From Candidatus Symbiothrix sp. (GTDB lineage: Bacteria; Bacteroidota; Bacteroidia; Bacteroidales; Azobacteroidaceae), in assembly GCA_031270925.1 (NCBI GenBank), contig JAISWY010000250.1, forward strand, positions 1 through 7,114: DNA of 7,114 nt, read 5' to 3'. This document shows, in pieces, positions 1 to 6,148 of the stretch. Position 1 is the first letter of the stretch; every line of letters starts with the position of its first letter. The translations under genes were made by a program, and so were the position numbers. The notes under the pieces were generated by a model that did no database searches, was not told the DNA's origin, and was given only the letters and a program-made list of their open reading frames with translations.

Positions 1-1
1 C

Positions 2-1795
2 GAAAGCTCGGATGAAATGATGGAAATCGCGCAACGGATTCAACCGAAATTGACCGAACATTCCAATAACGTTTCTTTAAATGAAAACTTATTTCAAAGA
101 GTGAAAGCGGTTTACGATCAAAAATTGAACTTAAACTTGAATCCCGAACAAACCACATTGCTACAACAAACTTTCGATGGTTTTGTGGATAGCGGCGCCA
201 ATTTGGATGAAGCAGGTAAAGTGAAATACCGCGAATTGTCGTCGCAATTAAGCCAATATACCTTGAATTTTGGACAAAATGTATTGAAAGCCACCAACGC
301 TTATACCTTATTAATAACGAATGAATCGGATTTGGCCGGATTGCCGCAAGATGTGATTGACGCCGCTGCTTTGAAAGCCAAATCGAAAAACAAAGAAGGA
401 TGGATATTCGACTTATCTGCACCGAGTTACGTGGCTTTTATGAAGTATTCTTTCAAACGCGAATTGCGCAAGGAACTTTACATGGCTTATAATACCAAAT
501 GTATCGGCGGCGAATTTAACAATGTGAATAACATTTCGGGTATCGTAAACACCCGCTTGGCTATCGCCAATTTGTTGGGATACAAAACCTATGCCGATTA
601 TGTTTTGCGTCAACGAATGGCAGCTAACTCGCAGAATGTCTATAACTTACTGAATGAACTTTTAACCGGATTCGAAAGTTCGGCGCGTGGAGAATACCGT
701 GAAGTACAAGGTTTTGCCATCGGAAAAGAAGGAAAAAAGCTTGATATTCAGCCTTACGACTGGTCGTATTATTCCGATAAATTGAAAGACAGCAAATTTG
801 AATTGAACGACGAGAAGGTTCGTCCGTATTTTGAATTGGAAAATGTGAAAAAAGGGGTGTTCGGATTGGCTAGCCGTTTGTATGGAATCAGCTTTAAGAA
901 AAACACAAAAATACCTGTATATCAGGCAGATGTAGAAGCGTTTGAAGTCTATGATAAAGAAGGGAAATTCGTTGCCGTGCTTTATACCGATTTCCATCCG
1001 AGAGTTGGAAAACGGCCGGGTGCGTGGATGACCGAATATAAGGCGCAAGGTCTCTATAATGGCAAGGATGTTCGCCCGCACATTTCGATTGTGATGAATT
1101 TCACGAAACCCACAGCGACCAAACCGGCTTTATTAACATTTGATGAAGTAAAGACGTTTTTGCATGAGTTTGGTCATTCCTTGCATGGAATGTTGTCAAG
1201 AGTAACTTACCCAAGTCTTTCAGGTACAAGCGTTTATCGTGATTTCGTTGAACTTCCATCGCAATTCATGGAAAACTATTTATTGGAAAAAGATTATTTG
1301 GATTTATTCGCCGTTCATTACGAAACAGGCGAAAAAATCCCGCAAGAATTGGTTCAAAAAATCATGGATGCAGCTAATTTCAATGTCGGTTACGCTTGTT
1401 TGCGTCAATTAAGTTTTGGTTTATTGGATATGGCTTATCACACTGTAAATGAACCATATAATGGAGATATAACCCTCTTTGAAAAACAGGCGATTGCTCC
1501 AACGGTTGTTGTTCCGACGGTTGAAGGCGTTCTAATTTCGTCCGCATTCAGCCACATTTTTTCGGGCGGATACGCTGCCGGATATTATTCCTACAAGTGG
1601 TCGGAAGTTTTAGATGCCGATGCGTTTGCATATTTCAAAGAAAACGGAATTTTCAATACGGAAATAGCTAAAAAGTTTTATGATAATGTTTTGACCAAAG
1701 GAGGCACGGAAGATCCAATGAATCTTTACGTGAAGTTTCGTGGGCAAAAACCTACAACGGAGGCCTTAAAACGTCGTTGCGGGATTATTAAATAA
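2..1795 (+). CDS. M3-family zinc oligopeptidase (oligopeptidase A / peptidyl-dipeptidase type), 5'-truncated
   Basis: Cytosolic-type zinc metallopeptidase that would cleave short peptides. The frame is open to the left edge (Glu-Ser-Ser-Asp-Glu precede the first Met at 17). About 597 residues are present, whereas the family usually has about 680-700, so roughly 90 N-terminal residues and the true start lie outside the window. Counting from the Met at 17, the zinc site is HEFGH at 383-387 (bases 1163-1177), with His383 and His387 as ligands and Glu384 as catalytic base. The third ligand is Glu412 in the family motif SGT..RDFVELPSQ. Near the C-terminus, GGYAAGYYSY (517-526) carries the tyrosines that in M3 enzymes such as thimet oligopeptidase contact substrate. 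It stops at a TAA. The segment around the zinc site resembles Dcp, while the following HYETGEKIP stretch resembles oligopeptidase A (PrlC), so I give no gene symbol. Family assignment is secure; cleavage mode and any upstream signal peptide cannot be judged. Confidence 0.95.
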   Translation, partial: ESSDEMMEIAQRIQPKLTEHSNNVSLNENLFQRVKAVYDQKLNLNLNPEQTTLLQQTFDGFVDSGANLDEAGKVKYRELSSQLSQYTLNFGQNVLKATNAYTLLITNESDLAGLPQDVIDAAALKAKSKNKEGWIFDLSAPSYVAFMKYSFKRELRKELYMAYNTKCIGGEFNNVNNISGIVNTRLAIANLLGYKTYADYVLRQRMAANSQNVYNLLNELLTGFESSARGEYREVQGFAIGKEGKKLDIQPYDWSYYSDKLKDSKFELNDEKVRPYFELENVKKGVFGLASRLYGISFKKNTKIPVYQADVEAFEVYDKEGKFVAVLYTDFHPRVGKRPGAWMTEYKAQGLYNGKDVRPHISIVMNFTKPTATKPALLTFDEVKTFLHEFGHSLHGMLSRVTYPSLSGTSVYRDFVELPSQFMENYLLEKDYLDLFAVHYETGEKIPQELVQKIMDAANFNVGYACLRQLSFGLLDMAYHTVNEPYNGDITLFEKQAIAPTVVVPTVEGVLISSAFSHIFSGGYAAGYYSYKWSEVLDADAFAYFKENGIFNTEIAKKFYDNVLTKGGTEDPMNLYVKFRGQKPTTEALKRRCGIIK

Positions 1796-1840
1796 TAAAT
1801 GCGAGTTGCAATATAATTACTATTATGTTTAATAGCGTAT

Positions 1841-1869
1841 CGTCATTGCGGGCTTGACCCGCAATCCCC
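1841..1869. repeat. GC-rich palindrome, REP-like dispersed repeat candidate
   Basis: The element has perfect 8-bp arms, ATTGCGGG (1845-1852) and CCCGCAAT (1858-1865), around a 5-base spacer. It is flanked by CGTC on the left and CCCC on the right. It stands out as GC-rich within an AT-rich 87-bp gap and lies only 14 bases before the radA start codon. From memory it resembles the short 'cgtcattgcgggc...gcaatcccc' palindromes scattered through many bacterial genomes; copy number cannot be seen here. It could form a hairpin in the radA leader or in the peptidase transcript's 3' end. There is no T-run after it, so it is not a standard terminator. Confidence 0.6.
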
Positions 1870-1882
1870 TATAAAATATATT

Positions 1883-3256
1883 ATGGCAAAAACAAAAACA
1901 GCCTACGTCTGCTCGCAATGCGGCAACGACTCACCTAAATGGCTCGGAAAATGTCCTGTTTGCGGTGAATGGAACACCTACGTCGAAGAAATAATCTCAA
2001 AAAGCAATCCTGCACAGATTTTACCGGAATTGCAAGGTTTCGATAAAGTGAAATCCAAACCCTTGTTACTGAAAGATATACAGACGGAAAATGAAGTGCG
2101 TTTTGACATGAACGACCAAGAATTGAACCGCGTTTTGGGCGGCGGATTAGTTCCGGGTTCCTTAGTCTTGATTGGCGGCGAACCGGGAATCGGAAAATCA
2201 ACTTTAGTATTGCAAACAGCGCTTAACCTACACAAATACAAGACTTTATATGTTTCGGGAGAAGAAAGCGCCAAACAACTCAAATTACGCGCCGAACGCA
2301 TGGAAGCCACTAACGATCAGCTGTTTATCGTTTGTGAAACCAATCTCGAACAGATTTTTACACACATCAGCAATACACTACCCGATTTATTAATTGTCGA
2401 TTCTATTCAAACTGTTTATACAGAGCGAGTTGAAAGCAGTCCCGGAAGTATTACTCAAGTCCGTGAATGTTCGGCTGCCTTACTCAAATTCTCCAAGGAA
2501 ACCGGCACTCCCACCCTTCTCATCGGCCATATTAATAAGGAAGGCAATATCGCCGGCCCCAAGGTTTTGGAACATATTGTCGATACGGTTTTGCAATTCG
2601 AGGGCGACCAGCATTATATGTACCGCATTCTACGAAATATTAAAAATCGTTTCGGAAGCACCTCTGAATTAGGTATTTATGAAATGCGGCAGAACGGTTT
2701 GCGCGAAGTGAATAATCCATCCGAGTTGTTGCTAAGCCAAAATCACGAAGGTTTAAGCGGCGTGGCTATATCGGCTGCAATAGAAGGTGTTAGACCGTTT
2801 TTGATTGAAACGCAAGCCTTGGTCAGCACGGCTGCTTACGGTACTCCCCAACGCTCCTCTACCGGTTTCGACATTCGACGCATGAATATGTTGTTGGCGG
2901 TCTTGGAGAAGCGTGTCGGCTTCAAATTAGGTCAAAAAGATGTATTTTTAAACATTGCCGGCGGTCTGCGTGTAAACGATCCGGCGATGGATTTGGCGGT
3001 AATAGCGGCCGTTCTCTCTTCCAATTTGGATGTGGCTATCGAACGCGAAGTTTGTATGTGTAGCGAAGTGGGACTTTCTGGCGAACTTCGTCCTGTCAAT
3101 CGCATCGAACAACGGATTTTAGAGGCTGAAAAATTGGGATTTCATAAGATATTGATTCCGCAGAATAATCTTAAAGGATTCAATGATAGCAAGTTGAAGA
3201 TTGAAATTAAAGCAGTTCGGAAAGTAGAGGAAGCTTTTCGTGTGCTATTTGGATGA
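1883..3256 (+). CDS. radA: DNA repair protein RadA (Sms)
   Basis: RecA-like ATPase that acts as a branch-migration helicase in recombinational repair, working with RecA on D-loop intermediates. The 457-residue length is normal for the family. Domains in order: an N-terminal C4 zinc finger (Cys10, Cys13, Cys24, Cys27, with the family sequence PKWLGKCP between); the ATPase core with Walker A GEPGIGKS (99-106), Walker B LLIVDSIQT (169-177) and the RadA-specific KNRFG motif (254-258); and a C-terminal Lon-protease-like domain from about 290. In that last domain the segment GGLRVNDPAMDLAV (360-373) has Asp-Pro-Ala where Lon has its catalytic serine, so it is a scaffold and not a protease, as is usual for RadA. 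The ATG at 1883 is chosen because it places the zinc finger at the usual position. No Shine-Dalgarno precedes it. A poor promoter match, TATGTTTA at 1824-1831, is the only one upstream; readthrough from the peptidase gene is possible. The stop is 7 bp from the convergent pyrD stop. Confidence 0.97.
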   Translation: MAKTKTAYVCSQCGNDSPKWLGKCPVCGEWNTYVEEIISKSNPAQILPELQGFDKVKSKPLLLKDIQTENEVRFDMNDQELNRVLGGGLVPGSLVLIGGEPGIGKSTLVLQTALNLHKYKTLYVSGEESAKQLKLRAERMEATNDQLFIVCETNLEQIFTHISNTLPDLLIVDSIQTVYTERVESSPGSITQVRECSAALLKFSKETGTPTLLIGHINKEGNIAGPKVLEHIVDTVLQFEGDQHYMYRILRNIKNRFGSTSELGIYEMRQNGLREVNNPSELLLSQNHEGLSGVAISAAIEGVRPFLIETQALVSTAAYGTPQRSSTGFDIRRMNMLLAVLEKRVGFKLGQKDVFLNIAGGLRVNDPAMDLAVIAAVLSSNLDVAIEREVCMCSEVGLSGELRPVNRIEQRILEAEKLGFHKILIPQNNLKGFNDSKLKIEIKAVRKVEEAFRVLFG

Positions 3257-3263
3257 ATTATCA

Positions 3264-4172
3264 TCAACCTAATCCGCCAATCAGTTCTCGTACCGACCGG
3301 AATCCATGCCGATCCAGATATTCATTAATTCCCTCAACGACTTTAACCGAAATAGCCGGATCAATAAAATTGTAAGTACCTATCTGAATGGCAGTTGCCC
3401 CTGCCAGTATAAACTCGATTGCATCCTGCCAATTGGATATTCCACCCAAACCGATGATGGGAATTTTCACGGCTTTATAGCATTGATACACCATCCGTAA
3501 GGCAACAGGTTTTACGCAAGGACCGGATAATCCGCCGGTTACGGTTGATAAAACCGGTTTTCGAGTTTCGATATTGATGGCCATTCCCAATAAAGTATTA
3601 ATTAAAGAAACGGCGTCAGCTCCTTCTGTTTCAACGGATTGGGCAATAGATGCAATGTCTGTAACATTGGGAGAAAGCTTTACTATCAGCGTTTTATGAT
3701 AGACTTTCCGCACGGCGCGAACGACCTCCGAAGCTCCCTCACAAGTGGTTCCGAACGCCATCCCGCCTTGTTTCACATTGGGACAGGAAATATTCAACTC
3801 TATGGCCGGAATCGTGTCCAATTCGTTGATTTTTTCGGCGCAAGCGACATAATCATCAATGGTCGAACCGCTCACATTGACCATCAATTCTGTATCTATC
3901 TCCTTGATTTTCGGGTAAATATCATTGATAAAATAATCTACTCCTTTATTCTGCAAACCCACGGCATTCAACATTCCCGACGGCGTTTCGGCCATCCGTG
4001 GATAGTCGTTGCCTTCGCGCGGATGCAAAGTGGTTCCTTTTACAAAAATGCCGCCAATGCGGGACAAATCCATAAAATCGGCATATTCGATTCCGTAACC
4101 GAATGTACCAGAAGCAGTTAGAACCGGATTCTTCAAGTGCAATTTTCCGATATTTACATTTAAATCTGCCAT
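3264..4172 (-). CDS. pyrD: Dihydroorotate dehydrogenase B (NAD+), catalytic subunit PyrD
   Basis: FMN-containing subunit that oxidises dihydroorotate to orotate, the fourth step of de novo UMP synthesis, passing electrons to PyrK and then to NAD+. It is cytosolic. The 302-residue length is typical of class 1B. Recognisable motifs are ASGTFGYG near the N-terminus (20-27), [11 protein letters not shown] (65-75), the active-site loop [15 protein letters not shown] with catalytic Cys130 (class 1A and 1B use Cys, class 2 uses Ser), KLSPNVTDI (165-173), NTLLGMAI (192-199), and the C-terminal phosphate-binding stretches [11 protein letters not shown] and GATAIQIGT. The start overlaps the end of pyrK by 13 bp, implying translational coupling in one operon and fitting a two-subunit (PyrD-PyrK) enzyme. 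The ATG at 4172 (reverse strand) gives MADLNVNIG, aligned with family starts. It ends with tandem TGA codons, 7 bp from the end of radA. Confidence 0.97.
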   Translation of the reverse strand: MADLNVNIGKLHLKNPVLTASGTFGYGIEYADFMDLSRIGGIFVKGTTLHPREGNDYPRMAETPSGMLNAVGLQNKGVDYFINDIYPKIKEIDTELMVNVSGSTIDDYVACAEKINELDTIPAIELNISCPNVKQGGMAFGTTCEGASEVVRAVRKVYHKTLIVKLSPNVTDIASIAQSVETEGADAVSLINTLLGMAINIETRKPVLSTVTGGLSGPCVKPVALRMVYQCYKAVKIPIIGLGGISNWQDAIEFILAGATAIQIGTYNFIDPAISVKVVEGINEYLDRHGFRSVRELIGGLG

Positions 4173-4939
4173 GATAAGTCGTTGATATTAAAGACAGGTC
4201 CCTCCGTACATACGCAAAGATTGCCTTGAATTGTTTTTTCCACACAACACAAACACGCTCCGATGCCGCAGGCCATCCGGTTTTCGAGCGATGCTTCACA
4301 CGAAATTTGATGTTGTTTTGCATAATGCGCCACAGCAAGCATCATCGCTTGCGGGCCGCAAGTGTAAATGAAATCGAAATCGCCCGATGCAAGTAACGAA
4401 TGATTAGTCACAAAGCCTTTTTCGCCCAAACTGCCATCTTCGGTTGTGATATATGCTTCGCCTGTTTGTTGAAATTCGGTCAATAGCAGCACATCTTTTG
4501 CACTTCGAGCGCCTAATAAGAAAATAGGTGTAAACCCTTGTTTTTTAAGTGTTTGTCCCAAAAATAGCAAAGGAGCTATACCGACGCCACCACCGATTAG
4601 AAGTAGTTTCTGTTGTTTATTATTGATTGGGATTGTAAATCCATTACCCAAAGGGTAAATTAAATTTACACTGCTATTTACATGTAAATTGGCTAATTTA
4701 CATGTTCCTTTACCAACTATTTGCGCTAATAAATCCATTGTACGGGTTTCCGGATCGACCGAATGAATCGAAATCGGCCGACGAAGAAAGACGTTTTCGG
4801 CGTTTTCGACCAAAATTTGTACGAATTGGCCGGCGTGTATTTCCGGTAATTCGCGGTTCAATTGTAATTTTAAGAGGAAAGCGTGGTCGGTTAATTTTCT
4901 ATTTTCGCGCACCACCCAATCGTCGATGTATTTTTTCAT
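4160..4939 (-). CDS. pyrK: Dihydroorotate dehydrogenase electron transfer subunit PyrK
   Basis: FAD and [2Fe-2S] subunit of the NAD-linked dihydroorotate dehydrogenase; it carries electrons from the FMN of PyrD to NAD+. The 259-residue length is normal. In order: an FAD-binding beta-barrel with RRPISIHS (53-60), the PLGNGF motif (96-101), a nucleotide-binding segment GGGVGIAPL (116-124), the CGPQAMM motif (194-200), and the iron-sulphur cluster site with Cys224, Cys229, Cys232 and Cys244 in [12 protein letters not shown]...CVCTEGPVF. Cys231 and Cys242 are additional cysteines, probably not ligands. It is first in the pyrKD operon, with a Bacteroidetes-type promoter just upstream. Codons for residues about 79-101 contain an unusual concentration of the heptamer ATTTACA/TGTAAAT, including a perfect 26-bp palindrome (listed separately). 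The protein still reads as a normal family member there, although the HVNSSVNLI stretch replaces the more usual glycine-containing turn. Confidence 0.96.
   Translation of the reverse strand: MKKYIDDWVVRENRKLTDHAFLLKLQLNRELPEIHAGQFVQILVENAENVFLRRPISIHSVDPETRTMDLLAQIVGKGTCKLANLHVNSSVNLIYPLGNGFTIPINNKQQKLLLIGGGVGIAPLLFLGQTLKKQGFTPIFLLGARSAKDVLLLTEFQQTGEAYITTEDGSLGEKGFVTNHSLLASGDFDFIYTCGPQAMMLAVAHYAKQHQISCEASLENRMACGIGACLCCVEKTIQGNLCVCTEGPVFNINDLSWQI
4634..4702. repeat. Intragenic cluster of five ATTTACA/TGTAAAT heptamers in pyrK
   Basis: Exact copies start at 4634 (TGTAAAT), 4664 (ATTTACA), 4676 (ATTTACA), 4683 (TGTAAAT) and 4696 (ATTTACA), with a near-copy GGTAAAT at 4654. In the pyrK reading frame they fall in different codon phases, so one repeated dipeptide does not explain them. 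One more lies at 4363 in pyrK and one at 4152 just inside pyrD. The same heptamer fills the intergenic array 5583-6027, so the two clusters probably serve the same DNA-binding protein; that link is inference. Confidence 0.6.
4680..4705. promoter_or_regulatory. Perfect 26-bp palindrome inside pyrK, candidate operator
   Basis: The arms are ACATGTAAATT (4680-4690) and AATTTACATGT (4695-4705), perfect 11-bp reverse complements around GGCT. The core ATGTAAAT-N6-ATTTACAT is identical in arm sequence and spacing to the palindrome at the xre promoter (5600-5625). It covers pyrK codons 79-87. Either a regulator binds inside the gene, or it is a coincidence of codon choice in an AT-biased genome; the exact shared geometry favours a binding site. 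Function is inferred only. Confidence 0.5.
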
Positions 4940-4962
4940 TGAAGCATTTAATTTTCAGGATG

Positions 4963-4996
4963 CAAAGGTAGAATAAAATTCTCAATTATACACAAA
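4963..4996 (-). promoter_or_regulatory. Bacteroidetes-type promoter for pyrKD
   Basis: Read on the minus strand, TTTG (4993-4996) is followed after 22 bases by TACCTTTG (4963-4970), matching the -33 TTTG and -7 TAnnTTTG elements of Bacteroidetes primary sigma promoters. The spacing is slightly longer than the common 19 or so. The predicted start of transcription is around 4957, leaving a leader of about 20 bases before the pyrK ATG, with no attenuator and no Shine-Dalgarno. Confidence 0.65.
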
Positions 4997-5027
4997 CGCA
5001 TAAAAATGTCCGGCGAAATTTATAGAA

Positions 5028-5047
5028 GAAAATTACTTGAAATTTTC
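5028..5047 (-). terminator. Weak AT-rich hairpin after the xre gene
   Basis: GAAAATT (5028-5034) and AATTTTC (5041-5047) form perfect 7-bp arms around a 6-base loop, starting 14 bp beyond the xre stop. A T-rich but interrupted stretch follows in the minus direction. The stem has a single G-C pair, so any termination would be weak. Confidence 0.2.
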
Positions 5048-5060
5048 GAATTACCCAAAA

Positions 5061-5558
5061 TTATGTTGTTTTAGCAGGCATATAATCCCAACAACTTCCA
5101 TCTGTATAAAAAAAGATTATTCGCTCAATTTGTTTATTCTTGTTTGTGGGTGGTATATTAAATTGATTTTCATTGATTTGAATCGTTCTTCCACTGGTTT
5201 TAGGCGCATTGTGATACTCCGGTGCAGCCGTAGATTTGGCCGGTTCCGTAAAATTATCGGAGAACAAATAACGTTCCGAAGTGGGATTTAATTTCGTTTT
5301 ATCATTCAACGACATCGGGCCGATACCTTCCCGCAGCCAATTGGGATTGATGTCGGGAAAAGTTTTTAAGATGGAGTTGATTACATTTTCCGAGACTTTA
5401 GGAAAATACCGAGTCCCGTCGTGTTTTGTTCGACCTTTACTTATCAAGTTAACAATAGTAGCCCGGTCGATTCCAATTGTGTCTGCAAAAGTAGCAGGAA
5501 TCATTCGCTTAGATTCCATAATTTGCTTAACTCTTTGATTTTCAACCCAAAATTCCAT
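5061..5558 (-). CDS. XRE-like helix-turn-helix transcriptional regulator, Bacteroidetes type
   Basis: Predicted DNA-binding protein of 165 residues. The N-terminal lambda-repressor-like fold spans about residues 8-80: RVKQIMESKRM is the first helix, then TFADTIGIDRATIVNLISKG (23-42) is the helix-turn-helix proper, ending in FPDINPNWLREGIGPM (67-82), a hallmark of small regulators common in Bacteroidetes. Residues 83-140 are polar and low in hydrophobics, probably a flexible linker. The C-terminal IERIIFFYTDGSCWDYMP (144-161) looks like the short beta-strand tail seen in many of these proteins, perhaps for dimerisation. There is no protease (LexA/CI-type) domain and no effector domain that I recognise. 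The start at 5558 sits about 34 bases from the predicted transcription start; Met14 is a less likely alternative. The promoter carries a palindrome that could be its own operator, and the long upstream region is packed with half-sites. The target is unknown; the next genes on the strand are pyrKD, which have a separate promoter. Confidence 0.85.
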   Translation of the reverse strand: MEFWVENQRVKQIMESKRMIPATFADTIGIDRATIVNLISKGRTKHDGTRYFPKVSENVINSILKTFPDINPNWLREGIGPMSLNDKTKLNPTSERYLFSDNFTEPAKSTAAPEYHNAPKTSGRTIQINENQFNIPPTNKNKQIERIIFFYTDGSCWDYMPAKTT

Positions 5559-5598
5559 TTTTATATTTCGTTATCTGTTATAATTTACATACAGGCGA

Positions 5599-5629
5599 CA
5601 AATGTAAATAAAATAATTTACATTTCAAA
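5599..5629 (-). promoter_or_regulatory. Promoter of the xre gene
   Basis: On the minus strand, TTTG (plus-strand CAAA at 5626-5629) and TACATTTG (plus-strand CAAATGTA at 5599-5606) are separated by exactly 19 bases, a textbook match to the Bacteroidetes -33/-7 pattern. Predicted transcription begins near 5592, about 34 bases before the ATG. The whole interval between the two elements, plus most of the -7 element, is occupied by a perfect palindrome. Confidence 0.75.
5600..5625. promoter_or_regulatory. Candidate autoregulatory operator in the xre promoter
   Basis: The arms AAATGTAAAT (5600-5609) and ATTTACATTT (5616-5625) are perfect 10-bp reverse complements around a 6-base AT spacer. It overlaps the -7 box and abuts the -33 box, so a protein bound here would block RNA polymerase. 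Two-fold symmetry suits a dimeric helix-turn-helix protein. The same core and spacing recur at 4680-4705. Binding by the XRE product is inferred from position. Confidence 0.65.
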
Positions 5630-5637
5630 ATTTATTC

Positions 5638-5671
5638 ACTGTAAATTTTTGAACAGTTTTCAATTTACAGT
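5638..5671. repeat. Inverted pair of extended half-sites with wide spacer
   Basis: ACTGTAAATT (5638-5647) and AATTTACAGT (5662-5671) are perfect 10-bp reverse complements separated by 14 bases. They lie just upstream of the xre -33 element and may be a second, looser operator or two separate half-sites. The near-equal arm extension beyond the heptamer argues against chance. Confidence 0.5.
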
Positions 5672-5999
5672 ATTAACAGCGATTTACAACGAAAGTGTAA
5701 ATAGATAAAATAACACTTATTTATTTACTTTCAATATGCGTTATATTTATCTGGGTTTTAGTTGATTACAGTCTAAAAATTAACTGAAAACCGATGATTT
5801 ACACTTATTATTTACAAATTAGAATAAATCCCTTATTTTTTAGTTCAAAAATGAATCATTATTTCTTGGTTTTTAGCAATATATATCTTTAATATTCTTA
5901 ACGCGGACAATTATATTTACACGGCGTGTGATTTACGATTTGTTTATTAACAATTTATTTGTCGGTGTAAATTCCTGAGGGTGAGTGTAAATTATTTGC

Positions 6000-6020
6000 T
6001 GTAAATTCGCGCAATTTACA
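6000..6020. repeat. Inverted pair TGTAAATT / AATTTACA at the right end of the array
   Basis: TGTAAATT (6000-6007) and AATTTACA (6013-6020) have perfect 8-bp arms around CGCGC. Half-site spacing is 14, one more than in the two 26-bp palindromes. A further AATTTACA follows immediately at 6020-6027, and direct TGTAAATT copies stand at 5966 and 5986, so this end holds five half-sites in 62 bp, about 110 bp upstream of the rnpB promoter. Confidence 0.5.
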
Positions 6021-6059
6021 ATTTACATATCATCCCGAATGAAGCAACCAAGTTTTTTT

Positions 6060-6118
6060 CGCGAGAATTGAATATTTCCGGCAATCTTTCGATAAATTTC
6101 TTTTGCGCGATTCTCGTG
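6060..6118. repeat. Inverted repeat upstream of the rnpB promoter
   Basis: CGCGAGAAT (6060-6068) pairs with ATTCTCGTG (6110-6118), nine base pairs including one G-T, across a 41-base loop. It is unrelated to the heptamer array. It might be a regulator site near the rnpB -33 region or chance. Confidence 0.25.
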
Positions 6119-6135
6119 GAGTTAAGAAAAATCCG

Positions 6136-6143
6136 TATATTTG
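6136..6143 (+). promoter_or_regulatory. -7 element of the rnpB promoter
   Basis: TATATTTG matches TAnnTTTG and ends 5 bases before the first base of the predicted RNase P RNA P1 stem, the right distance for transcription to begin at about 6149. No good -33 TTTG lies 19-22 bases upstream; the nearest, at 6102-6105, is 30 bases away. Confidence 0.6.
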
Positions 6144-6148
6144 CAGTC

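Larger units (their letters stand above)
5583..6027. repeat. Array of at least 15 ATTTACA/TGTAAAT heptamers between xre and rnpB
   Basis: This is the bulk of a stretch of about 590 bp without a protein gene. Exact ATTTACA copies start at 5583, 5616, 5663, 5682, 5797, 5810, 5915, 6014 and 6021; exact TGTAAAT copies start at 5603, 5640, 5696, 5966, 5986 and 6000. Near-copies are ATTTACT at 5723, GATTACA at 5764 and ATTTACG at 5931. Many extend to the octamer AATTTACA. Steps of 13-14 and 19-24 bases recur; orientation is mixed, giving direct, converging and diverging pairs. The section 5821-5910 has none. A random AT-rich sequence of this length would be expected to give fewer than one. The spacing is too irregular for CRISPR or classic iterons. 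Best explanation: multiple binding sites for one DNA-binding protein, most simply the adjacent XRE regulator (inference). Confidence 0.8.

Noticed and set aside
662..1081. 139-codon open frame antisense to the M3 peptidase gene
   Set aside because: It overlaps a conserved coding region and its translation looks like a reverse-frame shadow.
3639..4121. 160-codon open frame antisense to pyrD
   Set aside because: It lies wholly inside a strongly supported pyrD on the other strand, and its translation shows no recognisable family.
3946..4338. 130-codon open frame across the pyrK-pyrD junction on the minus strand
   Set aside because: It is in a different frame from both genes, which are themselves complete and conserved.
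5421..5708. 95-codon plus-strand frame entering the heptamer array
   Set aside because: It starts inside the xre gene in antisense and then reads AT-rich repeat sequence; the translation is low-complexity.
5754..5792. Imperfect hairpin GGTTTTAGTT / AACTGAAAACC
   Set aside because: It needs a bulge and an 18-base loop, has no T-run and serves no visible gene; likely chance in AT-rich DNA.
5850..5891. 13-codon frame MNHYFLVFSNIYL in the intergenic region
   Set aside because: Very short, no promoter or ribosome site, and expected by chance in AT-rich sequence.
5583..6027. CRISPR array or plasmid-type iterons
   Set aside because: The repeat unit is only 7-8 bases, occurs in both orientations and has irregular spacing; there are no cas or rep genes in the window.
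5583..6027. Chromosomal origin of replication
   Set aside because: The motif is not a DnaA box, and no dnaA, dnaN or similar origin neighbours are present. AT-richness alone is not enough.
5061..6148. Prophage or integrative element next to rnpB
   Set aside because: A single repressor-like gene is present without integrase, attachment-site duplication or other phage genes, and the flanking genes are housekeeping.
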